A model generated the notes under the pieces. That model did no database searches. It had not been told where the DNA came from and saw only the letters and a program-made list of their open reading frames with translations. From contig JBBQKF010000002.1 in assembly GCA_038326615.1 (NCBI GenBank), forward strand, positions 14,375-78,374: DNA of 64,000 nucleotides, given 5' to 3'. The DNA comes from JBBQKF01 sp038326615 (GTDB taxonomy: Bacteria; Bacillota; Clostridia; Saccharofermentanales; UBA5734). How positions within the stretch are numbered: position 1 is the first letter of the stretch; each line of letters starts with the position of its first letter. The position numbers and the translations under genes were made by a program. This document shows, piece by piece, positions 9,025 through 17,494 of this stretch.

Positions 9025-9717
9025 ATGATAGAAAAATATTCAGATTATTTAAACAAAAACGACAGGGATGTGATAATATGTCCGTCAATTCTATCGGCTG
9101 ATTTTGCAAAATTAGGTGAAGATATTGATCTTGTTTCAAACGATGCAAACTGGATACACGTCGATGTTATGGATGGAATGTTTGTTCCAAATATAAGCTT
9201 TGGCATTCCTATTGTTAAGGCAATACGACCATACACGACTCTTCCACTTGATGTTCATTTAATGATAGAAGATCCAACAAGATATGTTGAAGACTTTGCT
9301 AAAGCAGGTGCGAATTTGATTGTCGTTCATGCAGAAGCATGTAAGCATTTACATAGAGCTGTTCAATATACAAGAAATTTCGGCGTAAATGTAGGAGTTG
9401 CAATAAATCCAGGGACATCGCTTAGCGTACTAGATGAAATTCTTCCATTTGTAGATATGATTCTTCTAATGACTGTAAATCCGGGTTTTGGCGGGCAAAC
9501 TTATATTGAAACTATGACTGATAAAATTTCTAAATTGCGTAAAATTATGAATGATCGCAACATATTTGCACATATACAAGTTGATGGCGGCATTGGAAAA
9601 GCAAATATCAAAAAAGTATATGATGCTGGTGCAAATGCCGTTGTTGTCGGAAACGCAGTTTATGGAACAAATGATCCTGTCGGTGCGATTAAGGAGCTAA
9701 GAAAATGCTTGGCATAA
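9025..9717 (+). CDS. rpe: Ribulose-phosphate 3-epimerase
   Basis: Interconverts ribulose-5-phosphate and xylulose-5-phosphate in the pentose phosphate pathway. The TIM-barrel markers are clear: CPSILSADFAKLGED, HVDVMDGMFVPNISFG (metal-binding His and Asp), DVHLMI, MTVNPGFGGQ and QVDGGIGKAN, with the phosphate-binding VVGNAVYG near the end. ATG 9025 is preferred because GGAGG (9011-9015) lies nine bases upstream; an in-frame TTG at 9007 precedes that site. It carries a ~20-residue N-terminal extension before the usual start. It overlaps thiN by 13 bases. Confidence 0.95.
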   Translation: MIEKYSDYLNKNDRDVIICPSILSADFAKLGEDIDLVSNDANWIHVDVMDGMFVPNISFGIPIVKAIRPYTTLPLDVHLMIEDPTRYVEDFAKAGANLIVVHAEACKHLHRAVQYTRNFGVNVGVAINPGTSLSVLDEILPFVDMILLMTVNPGFGGQTYIETMTDKISKLRKIMNDRNIFAHIQVDGGIGKANIKKVYDAGANAVVVGNAVYGTNDPVGAIKELRKCLA

Positions 9718-10556
9718 TAAGCTTAGGCGGAATTTGCATTGATACTTTAAGATTGCGTAAAATAATTCCAGAATCTTATTTTGCTGTGGCTGCAGATAGT
9801 GGCATGGCGCATTTTAGAATGCTTGGAATACAACCGGATATTCTAGCAGGAGATTTTGATTCAATCGAACCTCAATTACTTGAAGAATGTATCAAAGAAA
9901 ATATTAAAATTATTAAAGTTGATAAGCGAAAGAATTTCACAGATTCTGAGCTCGCTGTTGATACAGCTGTTGCAAGTGGATGCGATTCGCTTTTGTTTCT
10001 TGGCGCATTCGGAAACCGTCTAGATCACATGCTATCAAATCAGATGATGGCGGCATCGCTTGCATCAAAAGGAATAAATGTGATTCTTACCGACGGAAAA
10101 TCTTTCTTTTTTACAGTTACTAGTCAAAATTCTCCTCTTTGCTATCCTTTATCAGGTCTTGTTTCTGAAGAAGATATTTTTTCTATTATTCCAATATCAG
10201 GAGAATTTGTTAAGGTTACTATTGAAGGTCTTGATTACCCACTTGAAAAAGAAATCATTATGTTTGGTTCGACAAGAGCAGTGAGCAATACCGTTCCAAA
10301 AAAGGCTGCAAAAATAGAATCTGAAAAATACAATAATGCAAGTTCGACTACTAACATTAATACTAATTTTAATCTTAATACTGCTACTACTAATAGTATT
10401 GGTGCTATTACAACAACTATTAATACAAACAGTAATGAAGTAATTACAACTACTATTAATACTAAAGGTAATAATAATGATGATTTTGCGAAAATTACTG
10501 TCGAAACTGGTGTTGTATTTTTTATTCATACAAAATCAGATGAGTTTTTGAAATAA
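9705..10556 (+). CDS. thiN: Thiamine pyrophosphokinase with low-complexity insertion
   Basis: Transfers pyrophosphate from ATP to thiamine to make TPP. The N-terminal catalytic part is well conserved: AADSGMAHFRMLGIQPD, LAGDFDSI, KNFTDSELAVD and LGAFGNRLDHML. The C-terminal thiamine-binding domain appears split: after FGSTRAVSNTVPK (about residue 195) comes some 60 residues of Asn/Thr/Ile repeats, after which the usual ending resumes as AKITVETGVVFFIHTKSDE. The insertion is in frame and coded by AT-rich near-repeats at roughly 10320-10480. The start overlaps the end of rpe. Whether the enzyme tolerates the insertion is not known. Confidence 0.92.
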   Translation: MLGIISLGGICIDTLRLRKIIPESYFAVAADSGMAHFRMLGIQPDILAGDFDSIEPQLLEECIKENIKIIKVDKRKNFTDSELAVDTAVASGCDSLLFLGAFGNRLDHMLSNQMMAASLASKGINVILTDGKSFFFTVTSQNSPLCYPLSGLVSEEDIFSIIPISGEFVKVTIEGLDYPLEKEIIMFGSTRAVSNTVPKKAAKIESEKYNNASSTTNINTNFNLNTATTNSIGAITTTINTNSNEVITTTINTKGNNNDDFAKITVETGVVFFIHTKSDEFLK

Positions 10557-10644
10557 TATGCTTTCGACGATTACCAATCTCTTATAATTATTTTTAATTT
10601 TATTTTGGGTTAAACAGTATAATAAAAACGAAGGTAGGAATTGT

Positions 10645-11394
10645 ATGGTGAATAATTCTAATACTCATAGTAGACGAAAAGACGATAATAAAAATGAAAT
10701 AATAGAGAAGATTGAAAAGATTAGAAAAGATAAAATAATTGACGAGTCTTTTGGTGAAGAAGAGACATTTGGAGAAGAGATTGGTAATACAATAACCCAT
10801 GGTATAATGGCAATAGTGACACTGATACTTACCCCATATGCCGCAATCAGGGCTTATATAACAGGAAAAGAATTTGCCTTAATTGACGCAGTTGGTGTTT
10901 CTATATTTTGCATATGCATATTCTTTATGTTTGCAACATCAGCCTCATACCACTCGATGATACATAAAACAAAGCACAAGGTTATTTATAACAAACTTGA
11001 CCATATTGCAATTTTCTTTGCAATTGCAGGAACATATACACCAATTGCATTATCTGTAATCGGTGGAAGTCAGGGGATTACTTTAATAGCAATTCAATGG
11101 ACAATGGTTTTAGCTGGAATCCTTGTTAAAACGCTCCTTTGGAGAAAATCGCGTTTGCTATCAGTGCCAGTATATCTGATAATGGGATGGTCAGTCGTAT
11201 TATTCTTTTCAACTTTTATGCATGGAGCAACACCATTGTTATTTTGGATGGTTATAACCGGGGGCATTTGTTACTCGTTAGGATGCATATTTTATGCTTG
11301 TAATTTCAAATTTTCACATATGATATTTCATTTTTTCATAAATGCAGGAGCCGCGTGTCACTTTGTTGGGATTGTTTTTGCACTAAGAAAGTAA
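10645..11394 (+). CDS. Hemolysin III / PAQR family membrane protein
   Basis: A 249-residue, seven-helix membrane protein of the hemolysin III (YqfA/PAQR) family. The conserved polar residues are present: GNTITHGIMA at the first helix, SASYHSMIH, KLDHIAIFFAIAGTYTP, and the C-terminal HFFINAGAACHF. These Ser, Asp and His residues form the putative metal site in PAQR hydrolases. The first 45 residues are charged and Lys/Glu/Asn-rich, longer than typical. Physiological function in bacteria is unsettled; membrane-lipid homeostasis is a suggestion from the wider family. Followed by a terminator. Confidence 0.88.
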   Translation: MVNNSNTHSRRKDDNKNEIIEKIEKIRKDKIIDESFGEEETFGEEIGNTITHGIMAIVTLILTPYAAIRAYITGKEFALIDAVGVSIFCICIFFMFATSASYHSMIHKTKHKVIYNKLDHIAIFFAIAGTYTPIALSVIGGSQGITLIAIQWTMVLAGILVKTLLWRKSRLLSVPVYLIMGWSVVLFFSTFMHGATPLLFWMVITGGICYSLGCIFYACNFKFSHMIFHFFINAGAACHFVGIVFALRK

Positions 11395-11413
11395 AATTAT
11401 TAATATTGATGTA

Positions 11414-11456
11414 AAAAACCACTTGAAAGCAAATTGATTGCAATCAGGTGGTTTTT
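11414..11456. terminator. Bidirectional hairpin terminator
   Basis: AAAAACCACTTGA (11414-11426) pairs with TCAGGTGGTTTTT (11444-11456), with one G-U pair, around a loop. It has a T run on each strand, so it can end the hemolysin III transcript and the opposing liaF-like transcript. Confidence 0.8.
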
Positions 11457-11679
11457 GGCTATAATTGTAATTGGATGAAAATAGAAATAAGCTTTCTTAT
11501 TGACCCAGATAATTATCATGTTTAAAGTGAAGATCATCGAGAATAACATCTTGTAAATCTGTGAAGCTTATATATTTTTTACCGAATCAAATTGGTATAT
11601 AGAATTGCGATTTGCTAATTATTATTCATGAAGATACGATAACTTTATATTGTTAAATAACAAAGGTGATATTCTGGGA

Positions 11680-12375
11680 TTACTTGATTTCAGTTCCGCC
11701 GAATATTGATGTACATTGAAAAACAATTTTGAATGCTTGAGGGTCTGCGGATGAGATTGCGGTATTTTCATTTCCACCAAAAATTGGGAATCCGTGCAAT
11801 TCAACTCTTGCATTTTTGGGGGCAATGATTTCTGTGCCGGCAAATATAGTGGTTACATTAAATTCAACATCCTTTGAAAGAATAACATCACTAAGGTCGA
11901 TTTCATTTCCACCAAAAATTGCTGTCGCATTTCCGCCTTGAAAATTAATGGAATTGTTTTTGACAGTATTTCCACTAAAAACTGCAAGGTAACTTGGGAA
12001 ATCTTCTGAACTTGTAACAGCCTTACCAGTAAAAACAGAATTTGTCTTTACTGGCTTCTTAATTATTGCCTTAGACAGAATTGCAAGTCCGATAATAATA
12101 AGTACAGCAGGAGCAGCAAACTGATAAACCAAGCCATCCTTTATCACGTTTTGTTGATCAAGAAGTAATAAAATCCCAATTCCCATAACAATCGAATTAC
12201 CGATTTTGATTCCAGTTTGCACCATACTAACAAATGCAGGTATAATCAAAAAAAGAGTCCACCATCCAGTGAAAAATATCTTATAGTCCCACAAATCAAA
12301 AATGTTTCCAATTAGACCTACTCCTACAAAAATAAAGAGCAATCCCCATAAAATATTGCTAAGATTCCTTCTCAT
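11680..12375 (-). CDS. LiaF-like membrane protein (DUF5668 + C-terminal beta domain)
   Basis: A 231-residue protein on the minus strand. Four predicted membrane helices occupy about residues 7-110 (GLLFIFVGVGLIGN pattern of DUF5668/LiaF TM), followed by a soluble C-terminal domain with repeated FGGNE/FAGTE turns (AVFSGN, AIFGGNE, TIFAGTE, PIFGGNE, SIFGGTE), typical of the LiaF/DUF2154 beta-sheet domain. LiaF represses the LiaRS envelope-stress system, but no liaR or liaS is visible here, so the role is inferred only from the family. A strong AGGAGG precedes the start, and a good promoter lies at 12441-12469. Confidence 0.82.
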   Translation of the reverse strand: MRRNLSNILWGLLFIFVGVGLIGNIFDLWDYKIFFTGWWTLFLIIPAFVSMVQTGIKIGNSIVMGIGILLLLDQQNVIKDGLVYQFAAPAVLIIIGLAILSKAIIKKPVKTNSVFTGKAVTSSEDFPSYLAVFSGNTVKNNSINFQGGNATAIFGGNEIDLSDVILSKDVEFNVTTIFAGTEIIAPKNARVELHGFPIFGGNENTAISSADPQAFKIVFQCTSIFGGTEIK

Positions 12376-12440
12376 AAATTTCCTCCTTGATTTATATTGT
12401 TAAAAATGGTTATTATTAGTTTGATAAAACCTACATCACT

Positions 12441-12469
12441 AGTATATATCAATAAACCAGTTGAATCAA
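12441..12469 (-). promoter_or_regulatory. SigA-type promoter for the liaF-like gene
   Basis: Read on the minus strand: TTGATT (12469-12464), 17-bp spacer, TATACT (12446-12441), about 65 bases before the start codon. Five of six matches at each box and ideal spacing. Confidence 0.68.
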
Positions 12470-12691
12470 CTATTCCTGCATAATTGATTAAGTTAAATTG
12501 AGTTCTTGATTTCGTAATTTGTGTTTAATTGATTATTATTATCTTAAAAATTTATGAAGGAGATTAGGAATTATAGAAGACATGTAGAGGTAAATAGTGA
12601 TGGAAGAATTCAGGAGAAATTAAACTCCCGGTTATTTAAATAAAGTAAAATAATCAAATGCAATTACATATTCTTACTTAATCTTGATAAA
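12470..12691. other. Intergenic spacer, nothing recognised
   Basis: AT-rich spacer between the divergently placed end of the DUF4130 operon and the liaF-like promoter. No open frame, hairpin terminator or repeat could be supported. Confidence 0.6.
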
Positions 12692-13825
12692 TTATTTGCC
12701 AGGTTTTTCCACTAAGTATTTCCAATAACGTTTTGGCATATTGCCACTTTGAAGCTTAGGATTAATACGTTCAGGAATTGCGAGAACTTTAAAATACTTT
12801 TGCCATATTGATTCAAATTCGTTATCAAAAATAAGAGATATTTCGAGCTCTGGGTCATATGGAACAAGATCCCAATTTTCGCCCGGAAAATGCATAACGC
12901 ATATTTTGCGTTTCTTATCAAGAATAATAAAAAACTGATTGGGGAACCGGTCGACGAAATGTTCTGCAATCAAAGGCAATGAACAAGTAATGGGTTCGCA
13001 TTCCGCGATAAATATCTCGCTTACAGAAGAAATTGGACTTGTGTACACACTACATTTAGGCTCGTTCAAAATTTTAAGTGGCAAATCAGAATTTATATCT
13101 TTACTCAAATCATCTAACATAATGTTTAGTATACTTCCATGATGTGTTATAGACAAATCGGAATAAATAACTTTACTCAAATCAGCTGACCTATTGTTTT
13201 GTTTATTTTCATGATGTGTTTTCGACAATTCGGAACTAATTTCTAAACTCAAATCATTGGACCTACTGTTTTGTTTATTTTCATCATGATTTTTTGATAA
13301 TTCAGAACTTATATTTGCTCGTGACAATCCAGAACTAATTTCCTTGCTCAAATCATAGATGTTGTCCTCGATATAATCGCTATGTTTTAAAGATTTCTTG
13401 CGAAATCTTAATAAGCCTAAATAGTGATGAGATTCTCGAGTAACTTTCTTTGCTGCTCCAACAACTTTCTTGACACAATCAGTATATAGCTGGTCTGCAG
13501 GATCTTTTCTTTGCTTGCGGGCCAGTAAGATATAGTCAAAGATAGCATTTTCAATTCCTTCAATCTCAGAAAGATATGCATGGTATATTGTTTTAGTCAT
13601 TAATTCTCCGAAATTGTGGTTTATATACTCTCCAAAATCATTAACAATATCGGGAATATTTGATACCGTGTAACAGTCCAGCAAAGGTATGCAGGAATTT
13701 TCGCGGACAATGCCATAAAATGGTTTAGCAGTTTTCAATCCGCACTGTACGACTCTATCATCTCGCATAATAATTGTCACTGCTGAAAGAAATCCTTCAA
13801 ATGTTCTGTCATACACGTAAAACAT
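12692..13825 (-). CDS. TIGR03915-type (DUF4130) putative DNA metabolism protein with repeat insertion
   Basis: Starts MFYVYDRTFEGFLSAV, the hallmark of the TIGR03915/DUF4130 family, and ends with the family signature NPKLQSGNMPKRYWKYL. ATG 13825 has GGAGG six bases upstream; an adjacent TTG (13828) is less likely. The family is usually about 250 residues; this copy has 377 because a block at about residues 160-247 is made of a 24-residue repeat beginning DLSxEISSELSKTHHENKQN, in about three degrading copies (coding repeat near 13085-13345). It overlaps the upstream radical-SAM gene by 17 bp, the usual partner. A role in DNA modification or repair is assumed from family naming only. Confidence 0.85.
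   Translation of the reverse strand: MFYVYDRTFEGFLSAVTIIMRDDRVVQCGLKTAKPFYGIVRENSCIPLLDCYTVSNIPDIVNDFGEYINHNFGELMTKTIYHAYLSEIEGIENAIFDYILLARKQRKDPADQLYTDCVKKVVGAAKKVTRESHHYLGLLRFRKKSLKHSDYIEDNIYDLSKEISSGLSRANISSELSKNHDENKQNSRSNDLSLEISSELSKTHHENKQNNRSADLSKVIYSDLSITHHGSILNIMLDDLSKDINSDLPLKILNEPKCSVYTSPISSVSEIFIAECEPITCSLPLIAEHFVDRFPNQFFIILDKKRKICVMHFPGENWDLVPYDPELEISLIFDNEFESIWQKYFKVLAIPERINPKLQSGNMPKRYWKYLVEKPGK
13085..13345 (-). repeat. In-frame 72-bp coding repeat
   Basis: About three copies of a 72-bp unit (24 residues: DLS...SELS...HHENKQN) inside the DUF4130 gene. Unit length is a multiple of three; the copies have diverged, the last being the least like the others. Confidence 0.82.
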
Positions 13826-15104
13826 CAAGGTCCTCCAATCTCATCTGTAATGGAGAAATCATTCTCTTGCCCTGGTTATCAATCATTGCGTTATGAATTT
13901 CTGCTGCATTAAGTTGTAATGGTGCTCCATATTTGCCATTGCATGTTATGAAGTAAACCGCTCTTTTCATTACAATTCCGATTTTCTTAGCATCTTCAAG
14001 GTTCAGCCCTTGCGTTCTTCTTGCTGCAATTATTCTTCTTGCCGACAAAACACCTATTCCAGGAACTCGAAGCAATGTTTCATAATCGGCGCGATTAATC
14101 TCAACTGGAAAAAGATCAAGATGCTGCATTGCCCATCCACATTTCGGATCCATTTGCAGACTTAAATCCGGATTTTCTTTAGTTACAAGCTCTCTGGCAT
14201 CAAAATGGTAAAATCTCAAAAGCCAGTCAGCCTGGTATAACCTGTGCTCACGAAGAAGCGGGGGAGCACTTGTAACAGCAGGAAGGTTAGGGTGAGTGTT
14301 GACGGGAATATATGCAGAATAATAGACGCGTTTCATTTCGTATTGTTTATATAAATTCTCAGATAATGTAAGAATATGGTAATCTCTCTCGTTTACGGCG
14401 CCAATAATCATCTGGGTGCTTTGGCCGGCGGGGACAAATTCTGGCGCTTTAAGAAAATTTTTCCTAAAATCCATTAGTTCTGTCTTCTTATCATGAATGA
14501 ATGCCATCGGTGCAACAATGTCCTGAGGTTTCTTATCCGGAGCAAGAAGGGAAAGCGCTTTCGATGAACAAAATTCGACATTTACACTTAGTCTGTCTAC
14601 CAATTGTCCCAAAATTAATATTGATTCCTGCGAAGCTCCTGGAATTGTCTTGACATGTATATAACCACCAAAGAAAAATTCATTGCGTAAAATGGAAATT
14701 GTCTCAATAAGAAGCTGCATTGTGTGATCAGGGGATTTAACAACACCTGAGCTTAAAAACAATCCTTCAATATAGTTGCGTTTGTAAAATTCAATTGTCA
14801 GACTTGCGAGCTCCCTCGGTGTAAAAGCAGCCTTCGGATTGTCGTTATCTCTTCTGTTCATGCAATAAGAACAGTTGTATTCGCAGTGATTGGTTAAAAG
14901 GACCTTAAGCAACGAAACGCATCGTCCGTCATCAGTCCATGAATGGCATATTCCTCCTGTTGAAGTATTACCTAAAATTGCAGATGCACTGCTTCCTCCT
15001 TTTGAGGAAGCTTGTCTTGTAGTTCTCGCAGAGCCGCTTGAAGAGCAGGAAACATCATACTTTGCGGCTTCTCCTAATATTGCAAGTTTCTCTGATACAT
15101 TCAA
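13809..15104 (-). CDS. TIGR03916-type radical-SAM putative DNA modification/repair protein
   Basis: A 431-residue radical-SAM protein. The SAM/4Fe-4S motif is CEYNCSYC, preceded by GGICHSWTDDGRC and followed by YIEGLFLSSGV. A C-terminal helix-hairpin-helix, LLRVPGIGVLSARRI, suggests nucleic-acid binding. TTG 15104 is chosen: it follows GGAGGGG, gives the family-like start NVSEKLAILGEAAKYD, and the in-frame upstream codons contain the promoter at 15145-15173. It forms an operon with the overlapping DUF4130 gene, a pairing known across Firmicutes and other phyla. The actual reaction has not been assigned. Confidence 0.88.
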   Translation of the reverse strand: MNVSEKLAILGEAAKYDVSCSSSGSARTTRQASSKGGSSASAILGNTSTGGICHSWTDDGRCVSLLKVLLTNHCEYNCSYCMNRRDNDNPKAAFTPRELASLTIEFYKRNYIEGLFLSSGVVKSPDHTMQLLIETISILRNEFFFGGYIHVKTIPGASQESILILGQLVDRLSVNVEFCSSKALSLLAPDKKPQDIVAPMAFIHDKKTELMDFRKNFLKAPEFVPAGQSTQMIIGAVNERDYHILTLSENLYKQYEMKRVYYSAYIPVNTHPNLPAVTSAPPLLREHRLYQADWLLRFYHFDARELVTKENPDLSLQMDPKCGWAMQHLDLFPVEINRADYETLLRVPGIGVLSARRIIAARRTQGLNLEDAKKIGIVMKRAVYFITCNGKYGAPLQLNAAEIHNAMIDNQGKRMISPLQMRLEDLDVLRV

Positions 15105-15144
15105 GCGAAATCCCCTCCAGTTCTTAAATTGTTTACCTATGTTA

Positions 15145-15173
15145 ATTGTAATCGATTTATTAGATAATGTCAA
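15145..15173 (-). promoter_or_regulatory. Promoter of the radical-SAM/DUF4130 operon
   Basis: On the minus strand: TTGACA (15173-15168), 17-bp spacer, TACAAT (15150-15145). A perfect -35, near-perfect -10 and ideal spacing, about 40 bases before TTG 15104. Its position also argues against any start codon further upstream. Confidence 0.8.
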
Positions 15174-15532
15174 ACAAATGTTCGATTTAGTGTCACTTTT
15201 TTATTCCTAAATAATGTTTTCACTCAAGTTTATTTATTTTTTTCGCTTGATTAAAAATATTTGTTAAGTTATTTGTTTTTATTTTTAGTAGTAAAAAACC
15301 AATTAATGTTAATAATATGAATTGTTGTAAGGTACGGGTGGCAGTAGTTAGTAATATATTGTTGCCATATATTGTCAAAATTATCTATTTATACTGAGTA
15401 AACGCTATAGTCTTGTTAACAAATTTTAATGATTTCTGAAAAAATTGCTTAAATACTAATTTTGCTATACTAATTTTACCGGATTTATTGTATAATTAGC
15501 TTGAAAGCAAGATTTATGGGGGAGCGATGATA
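15174..15532. promoter_or_regulatory. Divergent intergenic region before tmk
   Basis: AT-rich gap between the leftward radical-SAM operon and rightward tmk. A TATAAT at 15491-15496 lies about 40 bases before ATG 15533 and is a likely tmk -10 box, but no convincing -35 is found at the proper distance. Nothing else was recognised. Confidence 0.4.
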
Positions 15533-16153
15533 ATGAAGGGATTTTTTATAACCTTTGAAGGGATTGATGGATGTGGGAAATCCACACAGATTGATCTATT
15601 TTATCAACGGCTTATTTCTGGAGGCTATTCGGTACTTTTACTAAGAGAACCGGGTGGCACAATAATCAGTGAAGAAATCCGAAAGATTTTACTGGACAAA
15701 AAGAATACGAAGATGTGTAGCGAGACCGAATTACTTTTGTTTGAAGCTGCAAGAGCTCAGATTGTTAATGAAGTAATAAATCCTGCTATAGATGAAGGTA
15801 AGATTGTTATTTGTGATCGTTTCATTGATTCCTCAGTTGCATATCAAGGATTTGGTCGTGCAATTGGCAGAAGAATTGTAGACATGCTAAATGATTACGC
15901 AGTTGGCAATACAAGACCTGGAATTACATATTTGTTTGATATCGATCCTTTAGTTGCGTCTTCAAGATTATCTTTTCGCACTCAGGCAAGAGACAGACTT
16001 GACGACGAAAGCACAAGTTTTATGACTCGCGCCAGAGAAGGATATTTAGAGATTGCAAAAGAAGAACCGTCGAGATTTAAGGTGTTAAACGCAGAAAATT
16101 CCATCGAGGAACTTTCGCGTGATATATACAGAATTTTTAAGGAGGTAAGATAA
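15533..16153 (+). CDS. tmk: Thymidylate kinase
   Basis: Phosphorylates dTMP to dTDP. P-loop FEGIDGCGKSTQ at residue 8, DRFIDSSVAYQGFGR (substrate-binding DR motif) near residue 90, and the basic lid region RTQARDRLDDE. ATG 15533 sits eight bases after GGGGGAG; ATG 15527 is in frame but too close to it. First gene of the tmk-darA-holB-ricT group found in many Firmicutes; only one base separates it from darA. Confidence 0.96.
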   Translation: MKGFFITFEGIDGCGKSTQIDLFYQRLISGGYSVLLLREPGGTIISEEIRKILLDKKNTKMCSETELLLFEAARAQIVNEVINPAIDEGKIVICDRFIDSSVAYQGFGRAIGRRIVDMLNDYAVGNTRPGITYLFDIDPLVASSRLSFRTQARDRLDDESTSFMTRAREGYLEIAKEEPSRFKVLNAENSIEELSRDIYRIFKEVR

Positions 16154-16154
16154 T

Positions 16155-16484
16155 ATGAAACTAATATATGCGATCGTCAATGATGAGGACAATCCGAGAT
16201 TGATGGCTGAACTGAACAAGAACGGGTATCGTGTAACAAAGCTTAATTCAACAGGAGGGTTTCTTCGTTCAGGAAACACGACATTAATGATCGTTGTTGA
16301 TGATGATAAGCTTGATGAAGTTCTTGATATTATACGTAAATTTTCAAGTAGTCGCAAAGCTGCCATCAATACGAATGTTACACCTGCTGCAATCGGTGGA
16401 GCATACATTCCGTATCCCGTTGAAGTTATGGTCGGTGGAGCAACAGTGTTTGTATTGAATGTTGAACACTTCGAAAAAATGTAA
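16155..16484 (+). CDS. darA: Cyclic-di-AMP receptor, PII-like (DarA/PstA/YaaQ)
   Basis: A 109-residue PII-like trimeric signalling protein. The family pattern is clear: MKLIYAIVNDED, then TKLNSTGGFLRSGNTTLMI with the residues known to contact c-di-AMP, and PYPVEVMVGGATVFVL at the end. Found between tmk and holB in most Firmicutes, as here. Its downstream partner is unknown in most species. AAGGAGGT precedes the start. The stop TAA shares a base with holB ATG. Confidence 0.94.
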   Translation: MKLIYAIVNDEDNPRLMAELNKNGYRVTKLNSTGGFLRSGNTTLMIVVDDDKLDEVLDIIRKFSSSRKAAINTNVTPAAIGGAYIPYPVEVMVGGATVFVLNVEHFEKM

Positions 16485-17494
16485 TGATTGGTTTTGATTC
16501 CCTAATTGGTCAGAATTTATTGAAAGCACGCCTCGGAAAAGCGATAAATGAGCTTCCGGGGCACGCTTTTGTTTTTGTTGGTCCAGATGGAATCGGAAAG
16601 ACTTCTTTTGCAAGACAATTTGCGATGGGATTATTGTGTTTTAACCCAGGCCCAAATGGAGGATGTGGTGTTTGCCCTAGTTGCAAATATTTTATTCAAG
16701 GGTCTCATCCTGATTATAAAGAGCTGTTACTTAAGGAAAAAGAAAAAACAATAAAAACGGATGTTATTCGTAAAGTTGTTTGCGGAGATATTCTTATGTT
16801 ACCGCAGATTTCAAAGCGTAAAGTATATTTTATCGACGCAGATGATATCAACGAACAAGGACAGAATGCTTTACTTAAAACGCTTGAAGAGCCACCTGAA
16901 TATGCAGTTATAATTTTGGCTGTTTTAGCAGCACAAAACTTGCTTGCTACAATACTTTCGAGAGTTATACATGTTCAATTTCAAAGAAATACGACGCAGG
17001 AAATTGTAGAAATTCTAAAAAACCATGAAGCAGGTGCAGATAAGCCGTATAACTTTATTGCAAAATTTGCCGACGGGATTCCTGGTGTTGCATTACAGTT
17101 TTTAGAAAATGACCAGTTTCCCCAATTTCGCGAAGATATAATAAACAAAATGGTTTTATTACCAAATGCATCTAGAAGCGAGCTTTTGATTGATTATTTT
17201 ACATATTTTGATTCTAACAAGCAACAAGTTGAGATTTTGCTAGATATTATGAACACATGGATCAGAGATTTGATAGTTTACCGGACATGTAAAGATAGTG
17301 CCGAGTTTATAAATGATGATAAGCGCGAAGAAATGAAGAAAGTCTGTCCATTGGGTGAAAACTCGATAACAGCATTGGCAAATGCCGATAAAATTATTCA
17401 TGCTGCTCGCAGAGGAATTGAATTGAATGCTAGTTTTGAAAACTGCATTTGTTCGATGTTGTTACAGTTAAGGAAGGAGCTTAAAAATGCCTAA
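16484..17494 (+). CDS. holB: DNA polymerase III delta' subunit
   Basis: Clamp-loader subunit. Walker-A-like GPDGIGKTSFARQFA near residue 32, a zinc-binding Cys cluster CGVCPSCK, then YFIDADDINEQGQNALLKTLEEPP (sensor and SRC-like region). Length 336 is normal. Its ATG overlaps the darA stop (TAATG) and its last codons overlap ricT by eight bases, so all four genes are likely co-translated. Confidence 0.93.
   Translation: MIGFDSLIGQNLLKARLGKAINELPGHAFVFVGPDGIGKTSFARQFAMGLLCFNPGPNGGCGVCPSCKYFIQGSHPDYKELLLKEKEKTIKTDVIRKVVCGDILMLPQISKRKVYFIDADDINEQGQNALLKTLEEPPEYAVIILAVLAAQNLLATILSRVIHVQFQRNTTQEIVEILKNHEAGADKPYNFIAKFADGIPGVALQFLENDQFPQFREDIINKMVLLPNASRSELLIDYFTYFDSNKQQVEILLDIMNTWIRDLIVYRTCKDSAEFINDDKREEMKKVCPLGENSITALANADKIIHAARRGIELNASFENCICSMLLQLRKELKNA

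Noticed and set aside
8555..9148. 197-codon minus-strand frame
   Set aside because: It spans the rsgA end, simple repeats and the rpe start; its product is Phe/Leu/Tyr repeats with no ribosome site.
10197..10529. Minus-strand frame opposite thiN
   Set aside because: Ser/Ile-rich complement of the Asn/Thr repeat; no ribosome site and no known family.
13828..13828. TTG start one codon upstream of the DUF4130 ATG
   Set aside because: It is too close to GGAGG; ATG 13825 has better spacing.
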